64,000 bases of DNA from a virus. Below, in pieces: positions 24,401 through 30,235 of this stretch. A program made the translations under genes and the position numbers. The notes under the pieces were generated by a model. That model was not told the origin of the DNA and ran no database searches. It worked only from the letters and a program-made list of their open reading frames with translations. Numbering within the stretch: position 1 is the stretch's first letter; each line of letters begins with the position of its first letter. The DNA is taken from the IMG/VR virus record IMGVR_UViG_3300036760_000069, positions 23,118 to 87,117 of that record; one strand, 5' to 3'.

Positions 24401-26277
24401 TGATCGCCCACCCTGGGTGGACGGGCTTCGGGGCCAGCGGCAGGGGGTGGGGCTTCGATGCCGGGGACGGTTCCCGTAATCTGCTTCACTGAACCAGAAT
24501 CTGTCTCAGCGCGCCGCCCACTTTCTGCGGGGTTAGGCGGTTCTTGTCCTTCAGGTTGTCCTGGCGGTTGGACCGTCCGCCCGCCCTTCTGGGCCGCTTT
24601 GAGGGCGGTATTGTACGCCTCGGTCAGGTCCATGAAGGCCTTTGTCTTGGCGGCCTGCGCCTTTGGGTCTGGGTCTACAAGGTCCGGGCGCATGGACTTA
24701 ACCGCGTTTCGGTACGCGGCCTTCACATCGGCATCCGTCGCCGTGTCAGGGTCCAGCCCAAAGAACTCGAACGCCTTGGCATTGTATTGCTTGGTGGGTT
24801 CGCCGGCCTGGCTCTCCCATCTGGCCCGCACCCCCTCCATGGCGGCCGTCGGGATGCCGAACATCGCCGCCATCGAGACCACATCCTTCCAGTCGTCCCC
24901 AAAGGCAGCTCCGTAGGCGGCCCCCGTGGCGGTCTGGGCGGCAACATGGACGGCCTTTCCGAGTGGGCGTGTGACTTGTCCCACTACGCCTGGTACCGTA
25001 AAGAGCGCGGCGGTTTTAGCCGCTTCGGCGGGAGACTCCTCGGCACCCTTGGTGAATCCCACGATCCCAGGAGCGACGGTTGCGGCGGTCTTTCCGACCA
25101 TCCCGAGAGCGGTCAGTCCTTTGGTGACGGCGGACAACGGGATGCCATATTCAGCCGCGAATCCAGCCAGACCCGAGGCAACCCGATCTGCAATGTCGAG
25201 AGCATCCTGTGTGCTGGTGGTGGCTCCACTCTGCCGATTCGTCTTAGCAGGCAGGTACTTTTCGAGACCATCGGCATAGGAGTTCAAAATCTGGCTGAAC
25301 TCCGGGATGCGCGGATCCTCTGCCATCCGCCGTCGAGTGGCTTCAGGAAGACGGGTCAGGATGTCAGGGAGTGGACCTTCACCGGCTTCCTGTCGGCTCA
25401 TGGTGATGGCGTCGAGTTGTGCGCTGAGTGACCGCAGGAGATTCGCCCCACCCGAATTAACGGCCTGGGCAACTGAGAATGTGAAATTCTCAAGGCTTTG
25501 TGGAGAGGCTGGCCCTTGGCGTTGCGGGGTTGGCAGTCCTGGTACTTGGACGGTCGGACGCAGAACCTCCGGTTGCTCAATCGCCTGTCCGGTAACACGG
25601 GTGGTCGGGATTGCGTTTTTGTCAATCGTGGGCGCGGGTTCTTCAACCGGGTTGCCGGTGATCGTGTCGATCATCTGCCCGCTCTGGGTGACAAAGCGGT
25701 TGGGATGCTCCGGGAGCTTGAACCGCGACGGCCAATGCCCGCTGGCGTCCGGGGTGGCGCCGGCGGTGTAGGCTCCACGGTAGTCGTAGAAGTGTTGCGG
25801 GTCGTCCGGGTTGGGGTTCAGGCCCTGCGTGGCGGCGTGCCCCCCGTACCACTCCTGGAAGGCGGGTTCGTTGAAGGCGGGCTTGGCGGCAACGGGCGCG
25901 GGCGTCGGAGCCGGGCGTGGCTGCGGCACCAGATCCCCGTAGAAGGAGCCGACCTCCTTGGCGGTCTCAATCGGCGAGGTGATGACGTCGACCGCACTCT
26001 TGCCGAGGCTGGCGGCGCCGGTCTTGATGTCCTGCCAGAACCCTTGCGGCTGGGGCGTGGTCTCCAGCCCCTGCACCTGTTGCAGCTCGGCACGCCGTTT
26101 CTGGATATAGGCGTCGAAATCTGGTTTGGGGGCGGTCTGGAGGTGCTTGAGCCACCGCTCATCGCCGGGCAGAGACCCGACCTTCAGCTCGGCGATCGCC
26201 GCCTCGCGGGTCGAGGTGGGGACGAAGTCCCGGAGCCAGGTCGCCGTCTCGTCGTCTTCGAGGAGCGGCCGGGCCAC
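12430..26277 (-). CDS. Giant polyvalent protein (4615 aa): J-like, ParB-like, methyltransferase, SNO-type helicase, GHKL ATPase, metalloprotease motif
   Basis: The start is a GTG three bases after the upstream stop. Approximate layout: Pro-rich N-terminus (1-330); hydrophobic helices (355-490); J-like domain (500-560, FEFFGLDPDTATDADVKAAY, with RPD replacing HPD); ParB-like segment (830-943, VIDGNNRLYEA); Rossmann methyltransferase (1305-1480, LEPSAGLGG and NPPF); Gly/Pro linker overlapped by a nested gene (1520-1666); SF2 helicase of strawberry-notch type (Walker A GDGTGVGKGR about 1770, DEAH about 1893, QGLGRSHRTNE about 2290); second ParB-like segment (2809-2870); GHKL ATPase (2895-3130, KELVQNATDG, DDTGTGM); HEISH motif about 3341; third ParB-like segment about 3549 (ALDGRRRQY); then a long helical C-terminal region (3600-4615) with hydrophobic helices near 4280. 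This is the organisation of phage large polyvalent (DarB-like) proteins, thought to be packaged and injected to counter host defence. The injection role is inferred. Confidence 0.85.
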   Translation of the reverse strand: MARPLLEDDETATWLRDFVPTSTREAAIAELKVGSLPGDERWLKHLQTAPKPDFDAYIQKRRAELQQVQGLETTPQPQGFWQDIKTGAASLGKSAVDVITSPIETAKEVGSFYGDLVPQPRPAPTPAPVAAKPAFNEPAFQEWYGGHAATQGLNPNPDDPQHFYDYRGAYTAGATPDASGHWPSRFKLPEHPNRFVTQSGQMIDTITGNPVEEPAPTIDKNAIPTTRVTGQAIEQPEVLRPTVQVPGLPTPQRQGPASPQSLENFTFSVAQAVNSGGANLLRSLSAQLDAITMSRQEAGEGPLPDILTRLPEATRRRMAEDPRIPEFSQILNSYADGLEKYLPAKTNRQSGATTSTQDALDIADRVASGLAGFAAEYGIPLSAVTKGLTALGMVGKTAATVAPGIVGFTKGAEESPAEAAKTAALFTVPGVVGQVTRPLGKAVHVAAQTATGAAYGAAFGDDWKDVVSMAAMFGIPTAAMEGVRARWESQAGEPTKQYNAKAFEFFGLDPDTATDADVKAAYRNAVKSMRPDLVDPDPKAQAAKTKAFMDLTEAYNTALKAAQKGGRTVQPPGQPEGQEPPNPAESGRRAETDSGSVKQITGTVPGIEAPPPAAGPEARPPRVGDQVNARAKAEVAAIPPELAPVQREPFLKKRADRVSDIQPTPVPGLPAPQTEQGVAPANEPTTGLPAGWEHGAVPGESTYIWAGGNPEKPKAMVIERDDGQFEAWDIRGKDTLGTYPSMEEAAAAAEANFTVGKGQTANEALSPKKYATPNEAARGLFGRPYNGLSDEQKKQVQDALTMPAGSGSAPSKEEPKPEVKAERPAAPGFPIPKQEIKSIKTLAFKELPESAQNAIGYTELGRKTNKNEDAHLTDSQWEQARVPIESLRKGNEMLWDGAEFVPRGSMTNGPIVLDHAGEVIDGNNRLYEAIQRGDEGIQVYRPVAKKTPEEPKPEAPKAEHHAAPGLPSPERPTVADKPPPGGWKDEDKAPTGDFRQDLYRKHKRALTKAENAGDPYRIIEVAQAGLDDFETHGYPDDWARWERAIEDAKYKLAHHPDEYPQKAEAQTPGLVPETKTVPTANPADMTKDEFLAAGWTARRTGKEWNIYRPDGSKWGFMPGTPDRPIGSEKSALDAFYDSQVKASEPKTPSPTTPSLPAPKPAMTDQEKADLLTKGGRGAVLPDEPTIPAVEAPATTEQKIVGASMNIAYFVEERLKEDTAPGVLSFSMDQLVTRANEDFGGTQADGTYTVKDLNDALELGINRFIGEMLGPDGVYRPTTYSLIKAREMLNYLREQIMDKIPSQGTRRTPEMVEFQQFSTPPDLAFVMNWAAHITPKDVMLEPSAGLGGLAIFAKNFGADVDVNELSPRRAGLLNTIVFNKVTTENAEQIANILKVTPTVIVMNPPFSSTAGRITGERKSTNAISKHIDQALKLLAPNGRLVALIGEGFMGQSEGVSRAIDALAKKYQLRASVVMSGKGYKKYGTDFDNRILIFDKVAPSPSVEVVTGKAENPYEALNLLKEVRDDRPSVEGQATRPDEQRPPAQRGGQAVAEGGGGQTGPGSAVPVPTGDVGTRPRPVDHTAGGGQRHPATETGRPPRVPGRKEGAGVVPQQPREPGLPVAGGERPIQGHEPKAGGGEGTGGPRPAPAGRPADEGNVPAHIPVQSGITVVASSEPESKFPSTTKELTDAVYDEYQPPKVRIPGAKPHPGKLVESAAMADTLPPDPTYTPNLPQDLIDSGALSLAQLETPVYAGQAHELFLSDGTRKGFFLGDGTGVGKGRQISAVILDNFRNGREKAIWVSESSRLIADAKRDWVDIGGDKGQVFELGKTKLGEPIDQPKGIMFTTYATIRSNLMTDKTGKVIPITDKKTNQPKQSRVNQILAWLGKDFDGVIVFDEAHNMQKTTQSMGARGIHQQASIQALAALDLRKQVPKARIVYASATGANSVDTLGYAERLGLWGPGTAFPDQNDFSAKITEGGLGAMEVVARDMKAMGVYIARSLDFSEVTYSTLEHVLTPEQEDIYNGLARAWQVVLANINQALELTGVTEGGKAKNAGAKSTLLSNFWGTELRFFNQVLTAMQMPTVIADMEAKIKDGKAIIAQLVNTNEAGMERQIQNAEQEDGDLENLDLTPRDALMQFLEKSFPTQQYEQYQDEQGNIRSRPVLDHDGNPVQNQDAIQLKQDMLLSVGSLKVPEGPLEFIINTFGPDAVAEVTGRSRRVVRLKDNLGREKTVIQSRSPSLAAHEVDEYLADKKSILVFSDAGGTGRSFHSDRRIKNQRQRWHYGVQPGWRAEKFIQGLGRSHRTNEANAPHYVLVMTNLKGHKRFISTIGRRLDQLGAMTKGERKTGSSGLINAKDNLENKYAQGAVRALVLDAHRGEVPTVDFKEMIEGKMGLTGLVADDGSINEDKIPKVPQFLNRILALEIHDQNAVFDAFSERMEQAIDHAASLGQLDVGLETYKARSVKTIKEQQVYRDPISGATTSMVSMDTKHDVNFVQTKEVEKKEGFQGYVQSNKTEKVFASVYTGTRTDPKTGGVNKHFRLISPVAETYYYVDEDGLSKHYAAINPDAGKALWKKTIDTHPPYREEPLHLISGTLLPIWDRLPQDHVRVMRVQDDTGKRYLGRVVREGDVSAVLRRLGASVDLPTLTPAQAMDTILKKRSKIALVNGWRFERKTVAGETRIEIVGNGVERAWKELEAAGAFREIIQFKTRIFIPTGEKGASAFEKIVANHPVAEIVDSEMGQGEITSHMKAFKTKFKRAGNVVDGRRVVGEASNQSSIKASLTKYEILDGVREVPISAFQDDGKPSFYSRTEKHKVEALANTIKESGEIEPLIVVEDGSKAGPYVLEGGHRFDALKLLGAKSFPAMVVLDTQYGRADVSYIKVVKEEGGHGAAAGIDPNRIKAMGEGLYSEHPSKVIVKELVQNATDGTRGLTDKAGAMVRIEVFPDDHKITIDDTGTGMLPDVAFKELVDFGGSKKTEDAAGMFGVAKVVIFAGADNIDIKTVAYDPARGMVETHLSGSGADWLNQEKGLTATIKAADPDATPGTRVRLKYPDKMEFDTPAIRKWLENVTAFHQMPLKLSASIGGLEINPEKNWKAMGVARTRTLEFQGGEVDFSAAEGTAEMETGKVQILNNGLYQFTINVSFGKGHKLKLPHTILANIRSRRTPGQTGYPFTTNREKLRGDVKDVIRKYLIQDLVTDALDVERETFRKAFEEAPDVPGTDFQFMDTEQTVPPEILKEMADQPHVKQLALMMARAFAPLQKALIPYGDQYGSVVFQGIGIGKYLGVNIGGSSIFKGDQSNYILINPYDIYQDVNGHVLNGRIPPENLAKEFAAMVISTAVHEISHQSVRPHNEAFAAINSYNQARTIKESAAALEVMLGDMGGPNGAKTLLAQIAADVDTLKPFQGEESHDVFEKISTGHERFRGRGLGAAHPEGGEGGGAQSQIPLPGRRQRPAQAVSSRAALPDRRAKRGQPVQGDTLTRAEFEDYLDTLPLKDSFGKLDYNDLHGISGYGDKWTLKAVNPKTLELTTETPTGKYPIIIDGEGGEALDGRRRQYAAINKGVKAILAWVPNEGISKMRRFNERGGVPLGKEVNEGPKPGWFRSANPTIDARVRKAKKGLQPISWKEWAKEHLKQVWRLTSREFEHLPDTAEFSRLRNDLLKLSKQKGIQADRIERELARIVKPLSPMQYDDLEWKALLTDLSHEAAKGNKLPFEYTPDSVTHDLERIDDRVQKDPAIRAAWAARKELWKGLTTDYKKAMDAIGFDVSKKLTKEDYFRHQVLDYAREQRLIAGSGKRLRTPTGRGFLKKREGSTFDINANYIQAEFEVMAQMAYDTQLAKVIKGVDEAHNIRQRLKGEARAANQQTLQKRIDAELAAPGGVSLIDVQMKHFRQRLGMHQHRLRDALDLQPADKLTMEQIQAIANDPESPGQMHALGIFKAIGERKAFIKGVLGKAYKTWQDLVPDGYTLWQPREGNIFYMADTIPAQLAKALHEHALEEVGLTKEMLRTMMAQGGPREQYVVKDEVAVTLDELAQPAPNWFVDLNRAALSHWKQVMLIAPRRVIGYNLRNLSGDSDALFVGNPGAFKKVQQAIKEMWPVMFKDEPLTGEAKEWAERGGYGSTLQVQEMGDLNELKAFRATIDREGKGGALALPVEAFNKYWKAARLGTDYREAMLRYAAYLDYLEQMQGNTEGRPANWGASRRETVMALPDIRDRAFKLSNELLGAYDRVSVAGQTLRRFWYPFWSWQEVNMGRYAHLLRNAFEDADYGAGARGAGVAGKKVAAFLIRAAALWTMLQVWNNFVFDDEERELQDTDPTIANRIHVILGGKREDGSIPVFTGLGALGDALSWFGLDQAPGLVGDYLHGRLTLGEIWQKTWHAPINKVWQGITPLVKDTVDLVGRINTYPDVFNPRPMQSRGDYLAQQATVGQEARALAGKPTKPYLGSDNLTGFLGIRKINPDQAAYQSWQDIEAKYKQRLGKDDGGLYWRTPKGEALQNIALSIKYGDTAAEAKYRAEYKELGGTSKTMHQSLRDKTPLWGLTKNDRDAVVKQLEPAERRILQRAENYYATTMLQVLPEGDRRAFIAKLKAHHWLTPAKPLLADLVPAGEGVFP
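15789..16043 (-). other. Out-of-frame protein-like segment inside the giant gene
   Basis: Between about 16020 and 15865 the giant reading frame becomes Arg/Gly-rich (residues about 3420-3470), while the alternative frame reads MNDFVDADSVRHILKEAKAA and then RPKRYHPAPHYLIV, which looks like real protein. The alternative frame can start at ATG 16043 or 16013 and stops at 15789, but neither start has a strong ribosome-binding site. It may be a second nested frame or two compensating indels. Confidence 0.4.
21279..21710 (-). CDS. Nested gene inside the giant gene, 143 aa, other frame
   Basis: An ATG at 21710 with a near-perfect AAGGAGG six bases upstream opens a 144-codon frame in a different reading frame from the polyvalent gene. 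Its product looks like a real soluble protein (NVEAKRWLKVAGAKPDPDLP, YLFQLAMWGLDHG, KRALEWFLNSPESPDSPLL), whereas the overlapping part of the giant protein is Gly/Pro/Arg-rich linker. I know no homologous family. It would be translated from inside the same mRNA. Confidence 0.65.
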   Translation of the reverse strand: MTAPALKDKRPDQTNNDHPLNVEAKRWLKVAGAKPDPDLPYLFQLAMWGLDHGRLTTPPGGDSDILRQKLDGLLAYPDGKRALEWFLNSPESPDSPLLEESDLSKAMSPRRAAVKVLEALDLRLRDDPRMKGTYPPIYPFSPG

Positions 26278-26280
26278 GGC

Positions 26281-27480
26281 CTACCCTTGACGGCTACCGA
26301 GAATCGCCGGACTCACCAAGTCGGACTGGCGGCGCGCACGGGGAATACCAGACCCCCCGCCAGGAGCCGCTCGGAATCCACGCGGCTTGTGCGTGAAGTT
26401 CTGCTCAAGGACAGCGCGTTCGCCGCGGGTCGTCCCCTTGTCCAGCCAATGCGTCAAGCCAGCATGCAGATCCTTGTCGGTGATCTGCCCGTTCTCGTCC
26501 ATGGCGAGCCCCAGCACGTTCTGGCGGAAGTCCGCCAGTTGCTTTTCGTAATACTGTTGCGTGCCCTGCATCTCCAAGAGCTTCGCCTCGATCCCTGGCA
26601 CCTTCTCTGGATCGGCGTTCTTGGCAATGTCGAGTTGCTGTTTGAGGTGCCGCGCCTGATAGACATGCTGGGCAAGGCTCGACTCCAACCCCTTATAGCC
26701 CGCCATCTCCTCCTTGAGCTGGAGCATGAAGTTGTCCCGCGCCTTGGCTTGCTGGCCCATCTGCCGGTACTTGCTGATCGTGGCAGGGTCAGCTTTGTCC
26801 GGGAACTCCTCGGCCTGTTGGAGCGGTCCACCGCCAGCCAGGGTGGCCTCGGCGCCGCCCGTCGGTCCCTGCATCGCCAGCGTCTGCGGTTTCGCCGCCA
26901 GCACATCCGCTCGCGGGGGCGGCTCCATCGCCTGCGCCGCCTCCACGCCAGGGTTGTTGGGGTTCTCGTCCGCCGGAATCACTTCCTCGCCTTGATGAAG
27001 CATGGCCGGGCCGGTGCGCGGCACCAACGGCGTGCCCTGCGCGTAGGCAGGCATGTTTGACATGCCACCCATTTGCTCCGACGCCGTATTGTCAGGAGTC
27101 AGAGGGGCACCATCTCGATTCAACGTAAACTGAAACGGATCTTGGGGGGGCAACTGTGCGGGGCCCTCATCAACCTTTTCTGTCACAGGAGCGTCCGGCA
27201 CGCCGCCCATGGACGTTGCATCCGGTGCGCTGGTCGCCGGTTTAGGTCGGTACGTCTTTGACGGAGCTTGCGGATCTCGTCCGCCCGCCTCGAAATCAAA
27301 CTTGTCGCGGGCCAGCTTGTCCGCACTTTCACCCCGCGCTTTCAAGTCGTCAATGTGTTTCTGGTAGGCCTGGTTCCGCTTGTGCGCGAGGTAGAACTGC
27401 ATGATCTGTGGAACGGCGTGCGCGATCCCGCCGGCGATGGCATCCGCACGCGGCGGCTTTTTAAGCTGATACGGGGGCAT
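26281..27480 (-). CDS. Putative internal/tape-measure-like virion protein, 399 aa
   Basis: It starts at an ATG with GAGGAGG upstream and ends three bases before the giant gene. The centre has GTPLVPRTGPAMLHQGEEVI followed by PADENP, a motif common at the C-termini of phage tape-measure proteins. The C-terminal half is a coiled coil (about residues 235-330, KARDNFMLQLKEEMAGYKG...). The N-terminus is basic and helical, followed by disordered Pro/Gly-rich sequence. It is probably a virion or ejection protein partnered with the polyvalent protein; the exact role is unknown. Confidence 0.6.
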   Translation of the reverse strand: MPPYQLKKPPRADAIAGGIAHAVPQIMQFYLAHKRNQAYQKHIDDLKARGESADKLARDKFDFEAGGRDPQAPSKTYRPKPATSAPDATSMGGVPDAPVTEKVDEGPAQLPPQDPFQFTLNRDGAPLTPDNTASEQMGGMSNMPAYAQGTPLVPRTGPAMLHQGEEVIPADENPNNPGVEAAQAMEPPPRADVLAAKPQTLAMQGPTGGAEATLAGGGPLQQAEEFPDKADPATISKYRQMGQQAKARDNFMLQLKEEMAGYKGLESSLAQHVYQARHLKQQLDIAKNADPEKVPGIEAKLLEMQGTQQYYEKQLADFRQNVLGLAMDENGQITDKDLHAGLTHWLDKGTTRGERAVLEQNFTHKPRGFRAAPGGGSGIPRARRQSDLVSPAILGSRQG

Positions 27481-27772
27481 GGCTCACCTCCTCACGTTGC
27501 TCGACCTGAATAAACCGATACCCACATTCCGGCACCGTCGCAATTCCCACCGGCACCTGTGGAAAGATCCGACAGAGATCCGGGCGCGTCTCGTAGATGC
27601 GGCACTTCGCCATCCCGTTCTCCCAGATCAGTTCCGAACACTCACCGCTCCCGTCCGCCTTGAGGGCGGGAAACACCACCGACACCTGCGGGTTGCCTTG
27701 AAAGGCCGCCAGACTGCAGCAGCGCCCGCAGAAGCGTGAGCATGATCCGGTGCGCGTGAGCGGTTCAGGCAT
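27461..27772 (-). CDS. YkgJ-family cysteine cluster protein, 103 aa
   Basis: The protein contains CSRFCGRCC, later GECSELIWENGMAKCRIYET, and RPDLCRIFP, the spaced cysteines of the YkgJ/zinc- or iron-chelating family. Such proteins carry an Fe-S or Zn site of unknown use; some assist protein modification. The gene overlaps the HNH stop by eight bases and the next gene by 20. Its closeness to a PAPS-reductase-like gene suggests a shared redox or sulphur role, without proof. Confidence 0.75.
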   Translation of the reverse strand: MPEPLTRTGSCSRFCGRCCSLAAFQGNPQVSVVFPALKADGSGECSELIWENGMAKCRIYETRPDLCRIFPQVPVGIATVPECGYRFIQVEQREEVSHAPVSA

Positions 27773-28190
27773 TGGCCGCCCTCGATATTTGATGTCTATT
27801 CCGGTCGCACATTCGACATCGACGCCTCACTCCTTGATGGATAGCCGTATTGGCTTTGTCGTAAACGTGACCTTTCGGACACGCTTTTTTCGCTGCATTC
27901 ATAGCCGCAATCGTATCGCCTCGGAGGACGTTTACTTTTCCTGTCACAACCTCTAGATGATCTGGATTGACACAGCGGATGTTCCGACATAGATGGTCGA
28001 TCTGTAGGCCGTCAGGTATCGGCCCGTGCGCCAGTTCGTAAGCGAAGCGATGCGCGTATACCTGTCGCGTGCCGTTCCAAAATACGCCGTACCGGTTGCC
28101 ATTGGCAGCGCCTGTCCAGACATCGCAGTCCCTGATACTTTGTACGAACAAGGCAAAACGCTCTGCTGCTGGTTTATGTGGTCTGCTCAC
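27765..28190 (-). CDS. HNH homing-type endonuclease, paralogue of 9785-10219
   Basis: The 141-residue protein shares [33 protein letters not shown] and CPKGHVYDKANT with the other HNH gene, with a distal CRMC knuckle. It is AT-richer than its neighbours and sits between the PAPS-reductase-like gene and the YkgJ-like gene, overlapping both ends slightly, as expected of an inserted homing gene. Confidence 0.85.
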   Translation of the reverse strand: MSRPHKPAAERFALFVQSIRDCDVWTGAANGNRYGVFWNGTRQVYAHRFAYELAHGPIPDGLQIDHLCRNIRCVNPDHLEVVTGKVNVLRGDTIAAMNAAKKACPKGHVYDKANTAIHQGVRRRCRMCDRNRHQISRAANA

Positions 28191-29019
28191 GCATTCCTTC
28201 TCCGACTGGGGTACAGTATTTCAGCGTCTTAAACAGAGCTGCACGGGTCGCTTCGTGCTCCTCAAAGGAGCGGGCAATGTTCGGAATCAGCGCCCCGTCG
28301 CGTTTGGGGCAGGATACTTGCTCACCACGATGGTTGGAATTTAAACAATTGTAGCATGTGACCATGCGATCAGGATTGACACTTTCGATATTATCTACAT
28401 ACCTGCGCCGATCGAATGGAAGATCGTAATGAGCGATATAGGCCCACACATCATCATCAGTCCAATCACTTAGCGGGAAGGCGACCATCGTGGTCGCGTA
28501 CTGCACGCAGGGCATCATCGGCCCCGACCGATCCGCCAAATGAAACGGGTCGCCTTCCTTCGATCCCATGATCGTCAAATCCCATGGGTAGTCGGTGGCG
28601 AGGGCCTTGGGGCGGAGCAGGAAATCGTCAATGGCGCAGAAGTACCGCTCGCCGTCCGACGGCTTGTACGCCCGGATGCCGTCCACCATGATGATGTTGT
28701 CGCTCAGGCCACACCGATAGAAGTCCAGAATCTCAAAGTAGTCCCCTTGCTGGTATTCGATGGTCGCCGACGGCATCAGGTCGAACACCTCCAGATCCCA
28801 CTCGCGGGCCACTTGGTAGGCATGTTCAAACTGCGCCTGAAACTTGGCGTGGCGAAAGAACAGCACCGGCACCTTCTTTTTGATCCGCAAGGCGAGATGC
28901 AGGGCGACAATGGAGTCCTTGCCGAAACTACAACAGACCACAGGCCGCGCCGACGTCGACAGATGGGCCGCCATCCGTGCGAGGGTCCGAGATTCCATCT
29001 CTTTCATCATCGTGTCCAT
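28174..29019 (-). CDS. PAPS reductase / ATP-PP-loop family protein
   Basis: The PP-loop SFGKDS (31-36) and the DDDVWAYIAHYDLPF helix region mark the phosphoadenosine phosphosulphate reductase family. Cysteines in VTCYNCLNSNHRGEQVSC near the C-terminus could hold an Fe-S cluster, as in phage DndC-like relatives. Phage versions have been linked to sulphur assimilation, tRNA thiolation or DNA phosphorothioation, but the substrate here is unknown. It lies within a virion-protein module, two bases after gene 29022-29909. Confidence 0.8.
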   Translation of the reverse strand: MDTMMKEMESRTLARMAAHLSTSARPVVCCSFGKDSIVALHLALRIKKKVPVLFFRHAKFQAQFEHAYQVAREWDLEVFDLMPSATIEYQQGDYFEILDFYRCGLSDNIIMVDGIRAYKPSDGERYFCAIDDFLLRPKALATDYPWDLTIMGSKEGDPFHLADRSGPMMPCVQYATTMVAFPLSDWTDDDVWAYIAHYDLPFDRRRYVDNIESVNPDRMVTCYNCLNSNHRGEQVSCPKRDGALIPNIARSFEEHEATRAALFKTLKYCTPVGEGMREQTT

Positions 29020-29021
29020 GG

Positions 29022-29909
29022 TTATATCGCAATAATGCCCGCGCCGATGATTGCCCCGCCCGCGCCGATCCCGGCCCCCATCAACCCACTACTCCGACCA
29101 GACGCGGCCGAACTCAGCCCCGCATTGGTGTTATACATACCCATATTGAATTGGTCCTGCTGCCAGCGATCCTGTTGCCGCTGTTGAATCGCATTGCCCG
29201 TGATGTTGGCCGCGTTGGCGGTCAAAGCCGCCCCGCCTGTGTACTGTGCCGAGGTCACATTCGCGTTCCGTGCCAGCCGGTTCGTGAGTTCCATCTGGCG
29301 GTTGTTGACAATCGCTTCGGCGCCGGTGATCCGGCCCTCTCGGACGGCGTCCTCGGTACTGGTACGGGCCCGCCTGAACTCCGCCATGGCCCGCGATCCA
29401 CCCGTCGAGTTCTCCCATCCTGGCCCGAACTGTTCGGTCAGCCGGCTGATGAGTTGCTGTTCGCCGCGATCCCAGTCATTCGTGACGGCATCACCCACCG
29501 GGAGTCGGCCTTCCAGCCCCGCGATGGAGCGCGCATTCGCCAGCCGCCCGACCTTGAGAGTGTCTTGCACATCCTGCGGGAGTTCGGCTTCAGGAATGTC
29601 CTCAAAGGTGATGGCGCCGGTTGTGGGGTCCACCACTTTACGAATCCCTTGGTTCGCATAGTAACGTCCAGCGAACGCTTCCTGTTCTTTGCCCTGCGTA
29701 GCGGCTAGCTCATTCGACCGGCGCGCCTCGATCAGTTGCTCATGCTGAAGATCCAGCTCGTCCTGCGTCTTGGGGGTTGGTTGCGGTGTCGGTGGCGGAT
29801 CATCCCCTCCCCCGGCGCCGCACAGGATCGGCCACCAGCGGCCCGTGGACACCTCGACAAACCCGTCCAATCCGCGCCGGGTGGTCTGAATGAACGTAAT
29901 GAGCGGCAT
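29022..29909 (-). CDS. Putative internal virion protein, 295 aa
   Basis: The first 50 residues include a Pro-rich linker. The middle is helical and Gln/Arg/Ala-rich (EFRRARTSTEDAVREGRITG), and the C-terminus ends in a Gly-rich hydrophobic segment (GLMGAGIGAGGAIIGAGIIA). This resembles podoviral core/ejection proteins of the gp7/gp14 type. The start overlaps the upstream stop (TGATG). Context, in a second adaptor/hub module ending in the polyvalent protein, supports a role in DNA ejection. Confidence 0.6.
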   Translation of the reverse strand: MPLITFIQTTRRGLDGFVEVSTGRWWPILCGAGGGDDPPPTPQPTPKTQDELDLQHEQLIEARRSNELAATQGKEQEAFAGRYYANQGIRKVVDPTTGAITFEDIPEAELPQDVQDTLKVGRLANARSIAGLEGRLPVGDAVTNDWDRGEQQLISRLTEQFGPGWENSTGGSRAMAEFRRARTSTEDAVREGRITGAEAIVNNRQMELTNRLARNANVTSAQYTGGAALTANAANITGNAIQQRQQDRWQQDQFNMGMYNTNAGLSSAASGRSSGLMGAGIGAGGAIIGAGIIAI

Positions 29910-30235
29910 CAGCGTCCCCCCCCACGAATCCGATCCACCATCTCCGCCAACGTCGGACAGACGGCCGGCGGGGCCTTGGTGATCGCCTTCATAAAAAACT
30001 GCTCCGTCTTGTTCTCACCGTACTGATGCGCTCCCAGTGCCGGATAGATGCGGAGCATCCGGTGGTTCGTCTTGTCGGTACTCGCCATCCAGCCGATCTT
30101 GCCTGACTTCCAGATTTCCCATTCCATCCTCCACCAGTCCTCGACCAGTGCCCGCATCTGGCTCATCCGGTTCCGGAGCGGCGGCATCTCCCGGATAACG
30201 TACCAACTCCGCAGGCCATCCAGCCGTTCATGCAC
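29909..30235 (-). CDS. Hypothetical protein, 108 aa
   Basis: I chose the GTG at 30235 (MHERLDGLRSWYVIRE) because GGAGGG lies eight bases upstream; longer in-frame starts run into the upstream gene. The protein is Trp- and Arg-rich (DWWRMEWEIWKSGKIGW) and probably soluble. Its place between internal-protein genes suggests a virion or assembly role. No family is recognised. Confidence 0.6.
   Translation of the reverse strand: MHERLDGLRSWYVIREMPPLRNRMSQMRALVEDWWRMEWEIWKSGKIGWMASTDKTNHRMLRIYPALGAHQYGENKTEQFFMKAITKAPPAVCPTLAEMVDRIRGGGR

Noticed and set aside
25498-27060. Plus-strand open frame of 520 codons opposite the polyvalent gene's 5' end and gene 26281-27480
   Set aside because: Same shadow composition (Arg/Gly/Leu-rich), covers the junction of two real minus-strand genes and has no recognisable domain.
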